Shown piece by piece: positions 24,802 through 33,131 of a stretch of DNA of 64,000 nt. The position numbers and the translations under genes are program-made. Origin of the DNA: Pelagimonas sp050633425 (GTDB taxonomy: Bacteria; Pseudomonadota; Alphaproteobacteria; Rhodobacterales; Rhodobacteraceae); assembly GCF_050633425.1 (NCBI RefSeq), contig NZ_JBOEGM010000034.1:62001-126000 (forward strand). The letters are read 5' to 3'. The first letter of the stretch is position 1, and each line of letters begins with the position of its first letter. Below the pieces are notes generated by a model, which saw only the letters and a program-made list of their open reading frames with translations, searched no databases and was not told the DNA's origin.

Positions 24802-26073
24802 ATGAACACGTCCAAGATCAATCCGGCACGAATTGAGGCTGACTATCTGATCGAAACTGCCTTTGATCCTATGGAGGCGGCCCAGATCATGGCAGGTGAG
24901 CAATCCTCTGGCACGTTCCTTGCAGTTCCTGGGGAAACCCCCGAACTCAAGGCGCGCTCTGCCGCACGGGTTGAAGCCCTAGAGGTTTTCGAAACCGGCA
25001 TGGAGCCGACATTGCCGGGGTCCGGCCTCCCAGAAACAGGGGACGAGACACGCACCAGAGCACGGGTCACCCTGTCATGGCCGATCGACAATCTTGGTGT
25101 TTCATTGCCAAACCTGATTGCGACGATTGCTGGTAACTTGTTTGAACTCAAGCCGTTTTCGGGTCTTCGACTGGTGGACGTAAGGTTGCCTAACGCCTTT
25201 GCAGATGCCTATCCGGGGCCCAAGTTTGGCATAGCGGGCACGCGGCGTTTGTCCGGCGTTGAGGGGCGGCCCTTAATCGGGACAATCATTAAGCCGAGCG
25301 TCGGTCTCTCGGCGCAAGAGACTGGTGCCCTGGCGGTCGAGCTGTGTGCAGGGGGTATCGACTTTATCAAGGATGATGAGTTGCAGGCAGATGGCCCTGC
25401 TTGCCCGTTTGAGGATCGGGTGCGCGCCGTTATGGACGCGGTCAACCAGCAGGCTGACAAGACCGGCAAGAAGGCCATGGTTGCCTTTAATCTGACCGGT
25501 GAAATTGATGAGATGCGTCGTCGGCATGACTTTGTTTTGGCCCAGGGCGGCACCTGCGTGATGGCCAGTCTGACAGCTGTTGGCATGTCCGGCATGATCG
25601 CGCTTGGCCGGCATAGCGAGCTGCCGATCCACGCCCATCGTTGTGGTTGGGGCGCGTTGACCCGAGACCCGATGCTGGGTTGGTCCTATCCAGCGTGGTC
25701 CAAATTATGGCGGCTTGCCGGGGCTGACCACATGCATGTGAACGGGCTCGACAATAAATTCACCGAAGCCGATGACAGCGTGATTGCCTCCGCCAGATCG
25801 CTCACCGAGCCGTTGTTTGACAAACAGCCCATGCGGGCGGTCCCGGTCTTCTCCTCTGGGCAAACCATTCGGCAAGCTGCGGGGACCCTCAAGGCGGTTG
25901 GCTCTCCTGACTTGATCGTAACAGCCGGTGGTGGGGTGGTGGCGCATCCTGATGGGGTTGCCTCTGGTGTCAGGGCCATGTGCGATGCATGGGATGCTGC
26001 GATGCAGGGGATTGACCTCGCGGAATATGCCAAAGACCACCCCGCGCTGTCATCCGCGCTCACGATTTATTGA
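24802..26073 (+). CDS. RuBisCO-like protein, 3-oxo-isoapionate-4-phosphate lyase type
   Basis: A 423-aa RuBisCO large-subunit-family protein. It keeps the Lys motif GTIIKPSVGLS and the carbamylation/metal motif GGIDFIKDDE, plus AGNLFEL and NGLDNKF loop-6-like sequence, while the HRAMHA motif is replaced by HAHRCGWGALTRD, so it is not a true RuBisCO. Next to a DUF1537 kinase and an ApnO-type enzyme, it should act on 3-oxo-isoapionate 4-phosphate: either decarboxylase (OiaX, giving erythrulose phosphate) or transcarboxylase/hydrolase (OiaT, giving 3-phosphoglycerate and glycolate). The lack of erythrulose-phosphate isomerases nearby slightly favours OiaT. Confidence 0.85.
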   Translation: MNTSKINPARIEADYLIETAFDPMEAAQIMAGEQSSGTFLAVPGETPELKARSAARVEALEVFETGMEPTLPGSGLPETGDETRTRARVTLSWPIDNLGVSLPNLIATIAGNLFELKPFSGLRLVDVRLPNAFADAYPGPKFGIAGTRRLSGVEGRPLIGTIIKPSVGLSAQETGALAVELCAGGIDFIKDDELQADGPACPFEDRVRAVMDAVNQQADKTGKKAMVAFNLTGEIDEMRRRHDFVLAQGGTCVMASLTAVGMSGMIALGRHSELPIHAHRCGWGALTRDPMLGWSYPAWSKLWRLAGADHMHVNGLDNKFTEADDSVIASARSLTEPLFDKQPMRAVPVFSSGQTIRQAAGTLKAVGSPDLIVTAGGGVVAHPDGVASGVRAMCDAWDAAMQGIDLAEYAKDHPALSSALTIY

Positions 26074-26083
26074 GGGCGATGGC

Positions 26084-27436
26084 ATGGCTCCTCTTTTGAC
26101 ATTCTACGGTGACGATTTCACCGGCGCCTCTGCGGTGATGGAGGTCCTGAGCTTTGCAGGCCTGCGCACCATGTTGTTCCTGAACCCGCCCAGCAAAGCG
26201 GACCTGGCCAAGTACCCCGGGTTGCAGGCCGTGGGGGTCGCGGGGGTTGCTCGATCCCAAAACCCGGACTGGATGCGCGCCAACCTCCCGCCTGTCTATC
26301 GGGCCTTGGATCAGCTTGGCGCACCTGTGTTGCATTACAAAGTCTGTTCGACATTCGATTCATCGCCTGAAATCGGTTCCATTGGTGTTGCCGCCGAAAT
26401 TGGCCGCTCCATCCGCCCAAGCGACTGGAACCCGCTGGTTGTGGGCGCACCCGCAATGGGGCGCTTTCAGGCCTTTGGAAATCTCTTTGCCGCGGCTGGA
26501 ACCGGGGTCTTTCGCCTAGATCGTCACCCGGTCATGGCGCGCCATCCGGTTACTCCAATGGCCGAGGCTGATCTTGGCCGGCATCTGTCAAAACAAACCG
26601 ATCTGCCTGTGGGTATGGTGACCCTTGCCGATATGAAGACAGGCCAGGCCGATGCTGCGCTGACCCAAGCCCGCGCGGACGGAGCCTCTATTGTGGCCCT
26701 AGATGCGGTTGATGAGGAAACGTTGGCCGAGGCCGGTCGGTTGATCTGGCAGGACGGAGAAACCCCGGTTTTCGCGCTTGGCTCACAGGGGGTCGAATAT
26801 GCGCTGGTCGCGTATTGGCAACAAACGGGGATGTTGCCCAATGACCTCGTGCCAGCCCCGTTTGCCCCTGTTGATCAGCTTTTCGCGGTTTCGGCATCGG
26901 TTGCTGCAACGACGGCCGATCAAATCGCATGTGCCGTTGCAAGCGGTTTTCACTTCATTCAATTCGACGCAACAGCTGCGGTTGATCTGGGACGGTTGGA
27001 CGCTGAATTTGACAGAGTGCGCCGTGCCAGCCTGTCGGCTTTGTCCGAAGGCCGCGATGTGTTGGTTGCCACCGCACGAGGGCCGGATGACCCCGCCGTG
27101 GCGGCCATGTCTGAGGCGATCACAACATCCGGGCAGGCGGCCGGTGCTGTCAACGATCAGCTCGGGGCAGCGCTTGGTCGGCTTGTTTCGGACATCCGTA
27201 CCAAAACTGGTTTGCCACGGATTGCGATTGCCGGTGGCGACACGTCTGGCCATGCCCTCACCGCGCTTGGGGCCGAGGCTTTGTCAGCCGTTGCGCCATT
27301 GGCACCGGGTGGCCCGCTGTGCCGAGTACATGCCAGCACCAGCCCGGTCATCGACGGGCTTCAGGTCGCTCTCAAAGGTGGCCAGATCGGGCGACCGGAA
27401 TTTTTCATTCAGACCAAATGCGGCCTGAACACTTAG
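26084..27436 (+). CDS. oiaK: 3-oxo-isoapionate kinase (DUF1537 four-carbon acid sugar kinase family)
   Basis: A 450-aa two-domain kinase. The N-terminal substrate domain has LTFYGDDFTGASAVMEVLSF and HYKVCSTFDSSPEIGSIG; the C-terminal nucleotide domain has IAIAGGDTSGHALTALG and the terminal region APLAPGGPLCRVHA. The ATG at 26084 follows GAGGG and lies 10 nt after the RuBisCO-like stop. In the D-apionate pathway OiaK phosphorylates 3-oxo-isoapionate, providing the substrate of the RuBisCO-like enzyme; the gene order supports this role over the related 3-oxo-tetronate kinases. Confidence 0.82.
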   Translation: MAPLLTFYGDDFTGASAVMEVLSFAGLRTMLFLNPPSKADLAKYPGLQAVGVAGVARSQNPDWMRANLPPVYRALDQLGAPVLHYKVCSTFDSSPEIGSIGVAAEIGRSIRPSDWNPLVVGAPAMGRFQAFGNLFAAAGTGVFRLDRHPVMARHPVTPMAEADLGRHLSKQTDLPVGMVTLADMKTGQADAALTQARADGASIVALDAVDEETLAEAGRLIWQDGETPVFALGSQGVEYALVAYWQQTGMLPNDLVPAPFAPVDQLFAVSASVAATTADQIACAVASGFHFIQFDATAAVDLGRLDAEFDRVRRASLSALSEGRDVLVATARGPDDPAVAAMSEAITTSGQAAGAVNDQLGAALGRLVSDIRTKTGLPRIAIAGGDTSGHALTALGAEALSAVAPLAPGGPLCRVHASTSPVIDGLQVALKGGQIGRPEFFIQTKCGLNT

Positions 27437-27491
27437 ACATCACAAAAACCGATCTCGCGAATACGGGTTCGACAGATCAAGGAGACAAAAA

Positions 27492-28328
27492 ATGACAACG
27501 ATTGCTTTGTTTGGTGCAGGCGGCAAGATGGGGGTTCGTCTTGCAACGAACCTGACCAAGACGGATAACGACCTTCTTTTTGTTGAAGTGAGCCCGGAGG
27601 GCAGGGAGCGGCTCAAGGCGGAAGCCGGATTGGAATGCGTCACTCAGGAAGAGGCATTGAGCCGCGCGGATGTGGTGATCCTTGCTGTTCCGGATCGGCT
27701 TATCGGCAAAGTTCTCTCTGGGTTTGTCAGTGATCTCAAACCCAATACGGCCGTTATTATGCTTGATGCGGCGGCCCCCCATGCCGGAACTCTGCCCGCG
27801 CGTGACGACATCACCTATTTCGTCGCACACCCCTGTCATCCGCCGTTGTTCAACGATGAAACGGATCTCGACGCAAAGAAGGATTACTTTGGCGGCATCA
27901 AAGCCAAGCAGCATATCATTTGCTCACTGGCCCAAGGGCCAGAGGAGCATTACCAGTTGTGCGAAGATATTGCGCGTGCCTTTTATGCGCCGGTCATGCG
28001 CTCCCACCGTTGTACCGTTGAACAAATGGCAATCCTCGAACCGGCCTTGTCGGAATCTGTCGGAGCGACATTCGCAAAGGCGCTCGCGGATGCGACACAG
28101 GCCGCTGCAGATCGGGGCATCCCTTATCAGGCGGCTGAAGATTTCATGCTTGGCCATTTGACGATTTTGCTCGCGGTTGCCTTTGGCCATCAACCCGGCG
28201 GCAAGCTCTCGGATGGCTGCCTGTTGGCAATTGAAGAGGCCGAGCCGGTGATCTTCAAAGAAGGATGGCTGGACAAGGTCTTTGATCCTGCATCGGTCAA
28301 AGCATCCGTGGAATCGATCTGCCGATAG
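27492..28328 (+). CDS. apnO: D-apionate oxidoisomerase-like NAD-dependent enzyme
   Basis: A 278-aa NAD-binding enzyme with Rossmann motif TTIALFGAGGKMGVRLATNL at its N-terminus, VVILAVPDRLIGKVL, and a helical C-terminal domain of the phosphogluconate-dehydrogenase-like (PGDH_C) type containing ATFAKALADATQAAADRGIP and FMLGHLTILLAVAFG. Start follows AAGGAGA. This architecture, next to OiaK and a RuBisCO-like protein, matches ApnO, which converts D-apionate to 3-oxo-isoapionate with NAD+. It is the last gene of the operon. Another branched sugar-acid dehydrogenase is possible. Confidence 0.8.
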   Translation: MTTIALFGAGGKMGVRLATNLTKTDNDLLFVEVSPEGRERLKAEAGLECVTQEEALSRADVVILAVPDRLIGKVLSGFVSDLKPNTAVIMLDAAAPHAGTLPARDDITYFVAHPCHPPLFNDETDLDAKKDYFGGIKAKQHIICSLAQGPEEHYQLCEDIARAFYAPVMRSHRCTVEQMAILEPALSESVGATFAKALADATQAAADRGIPYQAAEDFMLGHLTILLAVAFGHQPGGKLSDGCLLAIEEAEPVIFKEGWLDKVFDPASVKASVESICR

Positions 28329-28357
28329 GGGCGGATTTCGCATGATGTGTCCCATTG

Positions 28358-28402
28358 GACACCGGCGCGGGATTGAGTGATCAATCCTGTGGCGCCGGTG
28401 TC
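28358..28402. repeat. perfect long hairpin after apnO
   Basis: Outer arms GACACCGGCGC (28358-28368) and GCGCCGGTGTC (28392-28402) are perfect inverted repeats and enclose a second perfect pair, GGATTGA (28370-28376) and TCAATCC (28381-28387), around a GTGA loop. It lies 30 nt after the apnO stop. No T-run follows, so it is an atypical terminator, an mRNA-stabilising structure or a protein site. Confidence 0.8.
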
Positions 28403-28854
28403 GTGTGGGGCGGTTCGGGCATGTTCGTGGAAATCAGCAACCTAGTTTTGCAAGGCGATACGTCAGGCACCCTTTGCACCGTTTTCAATAATACGTATCC
28501 GGGGCCTTGCCGTTGCGGGTGCCAACAGGCTGGACCCTTGGGCGACCAAGCCGCCCAACGTGCCCCACTCAATTCCGCCTATGGCCTTGGAATAACGGGC
28601 ACTTGAACATCGGAATAGGGGCATCGGAACAAACTTGTTCCACCAGAGCGAACGCGCCGAAAATTTCAACGCCTCCCGAAATTCCCCCGCATTGAGAAGG
28701 GGTTGGGAATTGTGATCTGCGAAGATGGGAAGGGTTGAAACAGGTGTTGCGTTGACGGCCAAACGATAGACACTTCTGCGATGTTGAGAAGCTACTTCGC
28801 CCATTGTAGCCTTGGAAACAGGGTCGCGATCGTTCACGAGTTGGAAAATCAATA
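28403..28854. other. intergenic stretch without recognised gene
   Basis: About 450 nt between the apnO hairpin and the STAND regulator. Short open frames exist on both strands, but none has a recognisable family, good ribosome site or start context. It probably carries the promoter of the regulator at 28855, though no clear -35/-10 pair was found. Confidence 0.5.
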
Positions 28855-31491
28855 ATGCTGGAAGAGCGGGATCATGTCCTTTCGTTATTGAGCGCCAAGT
28901 TGGATCAGGCTTCCGAGTTCGGCGGGCAAACTGTCTTTCTTTGCGGTGAGGCAGGGATCGGCAAAACCTCTGTCATCGAAGCGTTTCTAACCACTTTGCC
29001 GACAGACACCCGCCGCGCCGTCGGCTTGTGTGATCCGCTGCATACCCCAAGACCTCTTGGCCCTATTCGCGACATCTTTGACAAGCTGTTTGCAACGCAC
29101 TCAGAAAGCCAAGACGAATGGCACTTTTTTGACAGCTTTATCACGCGGGCAGCAGGGTTTCATGGCCAAGCCGTGCTGGTGATCGAAGATTTGCATTGGG
29201 CCGATCAGCGTAGTCTCGATTGGCTGAGCCATGTTGGGCGACGTATCTCCCAACTGCCAATCTTGTTGATTGCAAGTTATCGGGACGATGAAATTCCCGT
29301 GGTGCATCCTTTGCGAACTGTTTTGGCCGCCATTCCAGCAGGGCAAAAATCACAAGTGACGCTGTCGCCTCTGTCTCAGGGGGCTGTCCAAAAAATCTCG
29401 TTAGACAGCCAGTTCTCAACCCGCCAGTTGATGGCGGCCACAGGGGGCAACCCTTTCTTTCTGAACGAGATTTTGAACCATAATTACGGGGGCGGGCCTG
29501 TTCCGACCTCTGTCTCTGATGCCGTTAACGCCAAAATAAACGCCTTGCCCGAGGAGGCCCGAAAGCTGCTTGAATTGGTGTCTTGCTTTCCGAGCACTGC
29601 GCCCATGCACAACCTGCGTGTTTTGGCGGGGCCGAGCGTCTCAAATGATTTGGAAGAGCTCTGTGATCGCCGGTTTATTGTCCTCTCAGGCGATAATGCA
29701 AAGTTTCGCCATGAGCTGGCACGGTTGGTGGCCTATGACCGCATGTCCGGCACAGGCAAACAGGCCAAACATGCGCAAATCGTGTCCGTCCTACTTCGGG
29801 ACGGGCCTGTAGCACAGGCTGATGTGTTGGTCCATCATGCCCATTGCGCCAAAGATGGGCATACAACTTTAAAATATGCTCCGCGTGCGGCTGAGCAGGC
29901 CGCAGCTTTGGGGGCGCATAAGGAAGCCGCGCAACATTATAAATCAGCGCTCGAATTCGTCTCCTTGGCGGACACGCAGGTTGCCGCCGAGATTTACGAA
30001 AAATTCTCATATGAAGCTGGGTTGGCTTTGGGAATTGACGATGCGGTGATCGAGACACGGGAACAAGCCATCGAACTCTGGCGTTCCTTGCACCGGCCTG
30101 AAAAAGTTGGAGAAAACCTTGCTTGGCTGTCGCGGTCACATTGGTATCGCGGCAATGCAAAGCAAGCGCAGATCTATATTGAAGAGGCCATCGACATTCT
30201 CGAAACGCAGGCCCAACACGCAGTCACCGCGCGCGGCAAAGCCTTTGCTCTTCGGGCGCAGTTTTGCATGCTTCAAGACCGCATGGAGCAAGCGGTTGAG
30301 TGGGGGGAGCGTGCGCAGGGTTTGTTGGCACAAGGTGACGATTTTGAAATGCAGGCGCATGCCCTGAATACAATCGGCACAGCGAAATTGTTTCGGGGCG
30401 ATATCGAGGGGGAGCCGTTGCTTCGGGAGAGCCTTCGCATTTCGTTGGAGCACAGGTGTCACGAACAGGCTGCGCGCGTGTATACCAATCTGTCGGAATG
30501 TCTGATCGAACTGCGCCACTTCGATAAGGTCGATCCGTTGCTGGAAGACGGCATCGCCTTTGATCAGGCGCATGATTTGGATGCTTGGACCTATTATTTG
30601 ATCGGGCGAAAGGCTCAATTGCGGTTTGAGCAGGATCGGTATGTCGATGCGCTTCGGATTTGCGAAGAGATTTTGAAAATCGAAGACCAAACCCTGTTGA
30701 TGCAAATGCCAGCACGGATAGTCCGCGCCCGCGCAAGTTTGCGGGTGGGGGCGGAAAACGCGCTGGACATGTTGACAGAGGCGCTTGAGTCAGCCCAAAA
30801 AATCAATGAACCTCAATATCTTAGCGCAATCCACATCGCGTTGATCGAAGCGGCGGTTTTGCTGTCAGATCAAACACTGGCACACGCCTCTGTTGCTTGG
30901 TTTGAGACCCTCGAGTCTGGTTTGCTCAGCCCTTGGAAACAAGGCGAATACCTTTTTTGGAAGGCAATTGCCTTTGAAACGGAGCCGGAAGACATACCAA
31001 ACAACTTGCCCACCCCGTTCTTGCAGGCGGTGCGGCGGGAATATGATACGGCGGCCTTAGGGTTTGAGGCGGAGCAGTCGCGTTACCTGTCGGCGTGGTG
31101 TTTATCGTTGACAGATGACGCCATGGCTCAAGTGCAGGGCGACGAGATTTTGGCCCAGATTGGCTCAGTTGCGGCCCGCAAAACCCTTCGCCAGAACTCA
31201 GATCGTTGGCCGCGCCACGGGGTATTGCCAAAACTTGCGAGAGGGCCTTACGGACCGGCACGCCAACATCCTTATGGGCTTAGCGCCAAGGAACAAGCGG
31301 TGCTGGCGCTCTTGGTTCAGGGGCTGTCAAATGCGGATATTGCCGAAACGATGTCCCGCTCAGTGCGCACAATAGAAAACCATGTCTCATCCATTTTGGG
31401 AAAATTGAACTGCAGCAAACGCGTTGATGTTTTGATTTTGGTCCAAGATGAGCCAGGGATCGTTTCAGGGCAAAATACCCCCGAAAATTGA
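28855..31491 (+). CDS. LuxR-family STAND regulator with N-terminal AAA ATPase
   Basis: An 878-aa cytoplasmic regulator. The N-terminal ATPase has Walker A CGEAGIGKTSVIEA (about residues 30-43) and Walker B VLVIEDLHWADQRSLDWL (about 104-121); a long helical, TPR-like middle follows from about residue 340 to 800; the C-terminal LuxR HTH is LSAKEQAVLALLVQGLSNAD followed by IAETMSRSVRTIENHVSSIL. This matches large MalT-like activators that bind ATP and a ligand before activating transcription. It stands alone in transcription but precedes three small secreted-protein genes on the same strand, which may be its targets. Confidence 0.9.
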   Translation: MLEERDHVLSLLSAKLDQASEFGGQTVFLCGEAGIGKTSVIEAFLTTLPTDTRRAVGLCDPLHTPRPLGPIRDIFDKLFATHSESQDEWHFFDSFITRAAGFHGQAVLVIEDLHWADQRSLDWLSHVGRRISQLPILLIASYRDDEIPVVHPLRTVLAAIPAGQKSQVTLSPLSQGAVQKISLDSQFSTRQLMAATGGNPFFLNEILNHNYGGGPVPTSVSDAVNAKINALPEEARKLLELVSCFPSTAPMHNLRVLAGPSVSNDLEELCDRRFIVLSGDNAKFRHELARLVAYDRMSGTGKQAKHAQIVSVLLRDGPVAQADVLVHHAHCAKDGHTTLKYAPRAAEQAAALGAHKEAAQHYKSALEFVSLADTQVAAEIYEKFSYEAGLALGIDDAVIETREQAIELWRSLHRPEKVGENLAWLSRSHWYRGNAKQAQIYIEEAIDILETQAQHAVTARGKAFALRAQFCMLQDRMEQAVEWGERAQGLLAQGDDFEMQAHALNTIGTAKLFRGDIEGEPLLRESLRISLEHRCHEQAARVYTNLSECLIELRHFDKVDPLLEDGIAFDQAHDLDAWTYYLIGRKAQLRFEQDRYVDALRICEEILKIEDQTLLMQMPARIVRARASLRVGAENALDMLTEALESAQKINEPQYLSAIHIALIEAAVLLSDQTLAHASVAWFETLESGLLSPWKQGEYLFWKAIAFETEPEDIPNNLPTPFLQAVRREYDTAALGFEAEQSRYLSAWCLSLTDDAMAQVQGDEILAQIGSVAARKTLRQNSDRWPRHGVLPKLARGPYGPARQHPYGLSAKEQAVLALLVQGLSNADIAETMSRSVRTIENHVSSILGKLNCSKRVDVLILVQDEPGIVSGQNTPEN

Positions 31492-31683
31492 GTAGCTGCT
31501 CGCCCAAAAATGAGTAGAGCAACTCAGGTAAGTGCTGCCGGGCTGGCATATAGTCTTTTATTATGATCGCAATTGATGTTTCGCGCGTGGTCACTGATTT
31601 TTCAGTGCGGGTGGGCAATCTCTTTTTAATTGCGTGCAGAATTTAATTGAAATGAAATTTGGTTAGTATGCAGGAGTGGACTT

Positions 31684-32034
31684 GTGAAGAATAAGACTCT
31701 ACAGAAAAAATTGACGCTATGTACGGCAACCCTCATGGCATCCCTTTGCTTTTCTCAAGTTGCAATTGCAGCAGAATGGACGCTCACAGGGGTGGGCGCA
31801 TGCCGCACGCTGGCAAACACCAACGTGAATCCCATTTCCGTCAAGCGCAACATTAGCTGGAATAAATGCCGTCAAAGTTGTGAGCAAAACGAAAATTGTA
31901 TGGGCGTCGAATATAATCTGCGACCAGATCGCTCTGTTTGCGAGCTTCATGGCACCCAAGTGCAGGCCGGACCAGCCGGGCAAACGGACCGTGTTCTGAC
32001 ATGCTGGGCCAAGGATTTTGTGCCGGCCGGGTAA
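31684..32034 (+). CDS. small secreted six-cysteine protein, PAN/apple-like
   Basis: A 116-aa protein starting at a GTG with AGGAG seven nt upstream. A Sec signal ends near SQVAIA-AEW. The mature part has six cysteines in the pattern GACRTL, NKCRQSCEQNENCMGVEYN, SVCELHG, LTCWAKD, reminiscent of a PAN/apple fold (C-x3-C-x5-C...EY...C.L). Such domains mediate protein or carbohydrate contacts outside the cell. It is first of three consecutive small secreted proteins. The PAN assignment is by pattern only. Confidence 0.75.
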   Translation: MKNKTLQKKLTLCTATLMASLCFSQVAIAAEWTLTGVGACRTLANTNVNPISVKRNISWNKCRQSCEQNENCMGVEYNLRPDRSVCELHGTQVQAGPAGQTDRVLTCWAKDFVPAG

Positions 32035-32074
32035 ATAGACCGCTCCCGCAACTATTTGTAAAAAGGAAATTATT

Positions 32075-32362
32075 ATGAAAACCCTCATCACCTGTACTTT
32101 GGCCGCGCTGCTATTGACCACACCGGCAATCGCGCAAAATACCTTGAAGAGCAATGAACCGGATTCGCCGGTTCAGGTGCAAAGCGGATCGTTTAAATCC
32201 AAAACCCGGCGCGAAAAAGTTGTAACCTGCGGTGCGGAGTATTGCTATTGCGATTCAACGCAAGGCTTTGAATGCACAACAATGGTACTTGCGTCTTGTG
32301 GGGCCAACGCGCTTGAAGACGTGGGCGATGACGTAAAAAGATGTCGTAAATCAGGCCACTAA
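32075..32362 (+). CDS. small secreted six-cysteine protein, unknown
   Basis: A 95-aa protein with a clear Sec signal (MKTLITCTLAALLLTTPAIA-QN) and an AGGA ribosome site. The mature chain of about 74 residues has six cysteines: VTCGAEYCYCDSTQGFECTT, LASCGAN and VKRCRKSGH, consistent with three disulfides. No family recognised; it is not similar to its neighbours beyond size, signal and cysteine count. It lies 40 nt after the PAN-like gene and 56 nt before the next one. Confidence 0.72.
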   Translation: MKTLITCTLAALLLTTPAIAQNTLKSNEPDSPVQVQSGSFKSKTRREKVVTCGAEYCYCDSTQGFECTTMVLASCGANALEDVGDDVKRCRKSGH

Positions 32363-32418
32363 AATAGGGGCCCGAATTCGAATGAACGTGTAAAGAAAAA
32401 CTGATATATAGGTGAAAA

Positions 32419-32757
32419 ATGACTTTTACCAAAATCGCCGCGAGTGCCGTCTTATTATCCATTGGGTTCACAGCACCAGCTTTTGCCGTGAGTTGCCAAT
32501 TGCCCAGCAAGAAAAAGCCATCAATGAGCTTCTCACTGGCAAGTCAGGCCCCGCAATCCTGGAAAACCGGCAAGACCCCCAAACGCTTGGCTCTGGGCTT
32601 GGCAAAACGTGGTCGAAACACTGGCAAGGATACTCAGGATGCATCCCATCCGTTGGACGGCGTCGAATTCATATGCGACGACTGGATTGCCATTTGTGCC
32701 AATGATGATTGCACGCATGGTGTCGTAGAATGTGATGGTGACTGTATCGACTTTTGA
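32419..32757 (+). CDS. small secreted six-cysteine basic/acidic protein, unknown
   Basis: A 112-aa protein with a Sec signal (MTFTKIAASAVLLSIGFTAP, cleavage after AFA) and AGGTGA upstream. The mature protein has a Lys/Arg-rich first half (for example KTGKTPKRLALGLAKRGRN) and an acidic, Cys-rich end (FICDDWIAICANDDCTHGVV then ECDGDCIDF), with six cysteines in total. No family recognised. Charge separation along the chain is marked. Third of the secreted trio. Confidence 0.7.
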   Translation: MTFTKIAASAVLLSIGFTAPAFAVSCQLPSKKKPSMSFSLASQAPQSWKTGKTPKRLALGLAKRGRNTGKDTQDASHPLDGVEFICDDWIAICANDDCTHGVVECDGDCIDF

Positions 32758-33131
32758 GCCATGGGCTCCCGCCTTGGCGACGGGCAATCGCCTTGCGTTC
32801 AGACGGATCAGACTTCAAACGGCGGATCATTGTGAACGACCGTCGTTTGTTTTGCTCATCGAGCAAGCCACCGTAAATTGCATGGGCCTGCGGACAGGTT
32901 TGACGCAACTCGGGTCGCGCACTTTTGTTCGACACATCGCAAATTCCATGGGGCATGTCGTTTCTGGGGCAGGGGACCGATGCGCCGGGCACGGGGAGGT
33001 CACAACGGCGGCAAATATTGCGGTTGGTTTACTGCGTGATTAACGGCATAGATGGCTTAGAAACGAAGTGCGCTCTTGCCACTTGCCGCCGGTCTCTGTA
33101 ACTCGTCTCAGGCGTATTCTGGAGCCGTGAC
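32758..33131. other. intergenic stretch upstream of pheS
   Basis: 374 nt without a supported gene. Overlapping short frames on both strands lack ribosome sites and recognisable sequence. The last 100 nt presumably hold the pheS promoter and leader; no attenuator-like Phe-rich leader peptide was recognised. Confidence 0.5.

Noticed and set aside
24802..26073. Possible true RuBisCO and Calvin cycle
   Set aside because: The HRAMHA-type active-site motif is missing and no phosphoribulokinase, small subunit or cbb gene is present; the context is sugar-acid catabolism.
28463..28852. 129-codon minus-strand frame in the gap before the STAND regulator
   Set aside because: No start context or recognisable sequence; considered as a decayed gene but no homologous pattern was found.
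32669..33043. Overlapping frames on both strands between the secreted trio and pheS
   Set aside because: Neither has a ribosome site, signal peptide or domain; probably chance frames.
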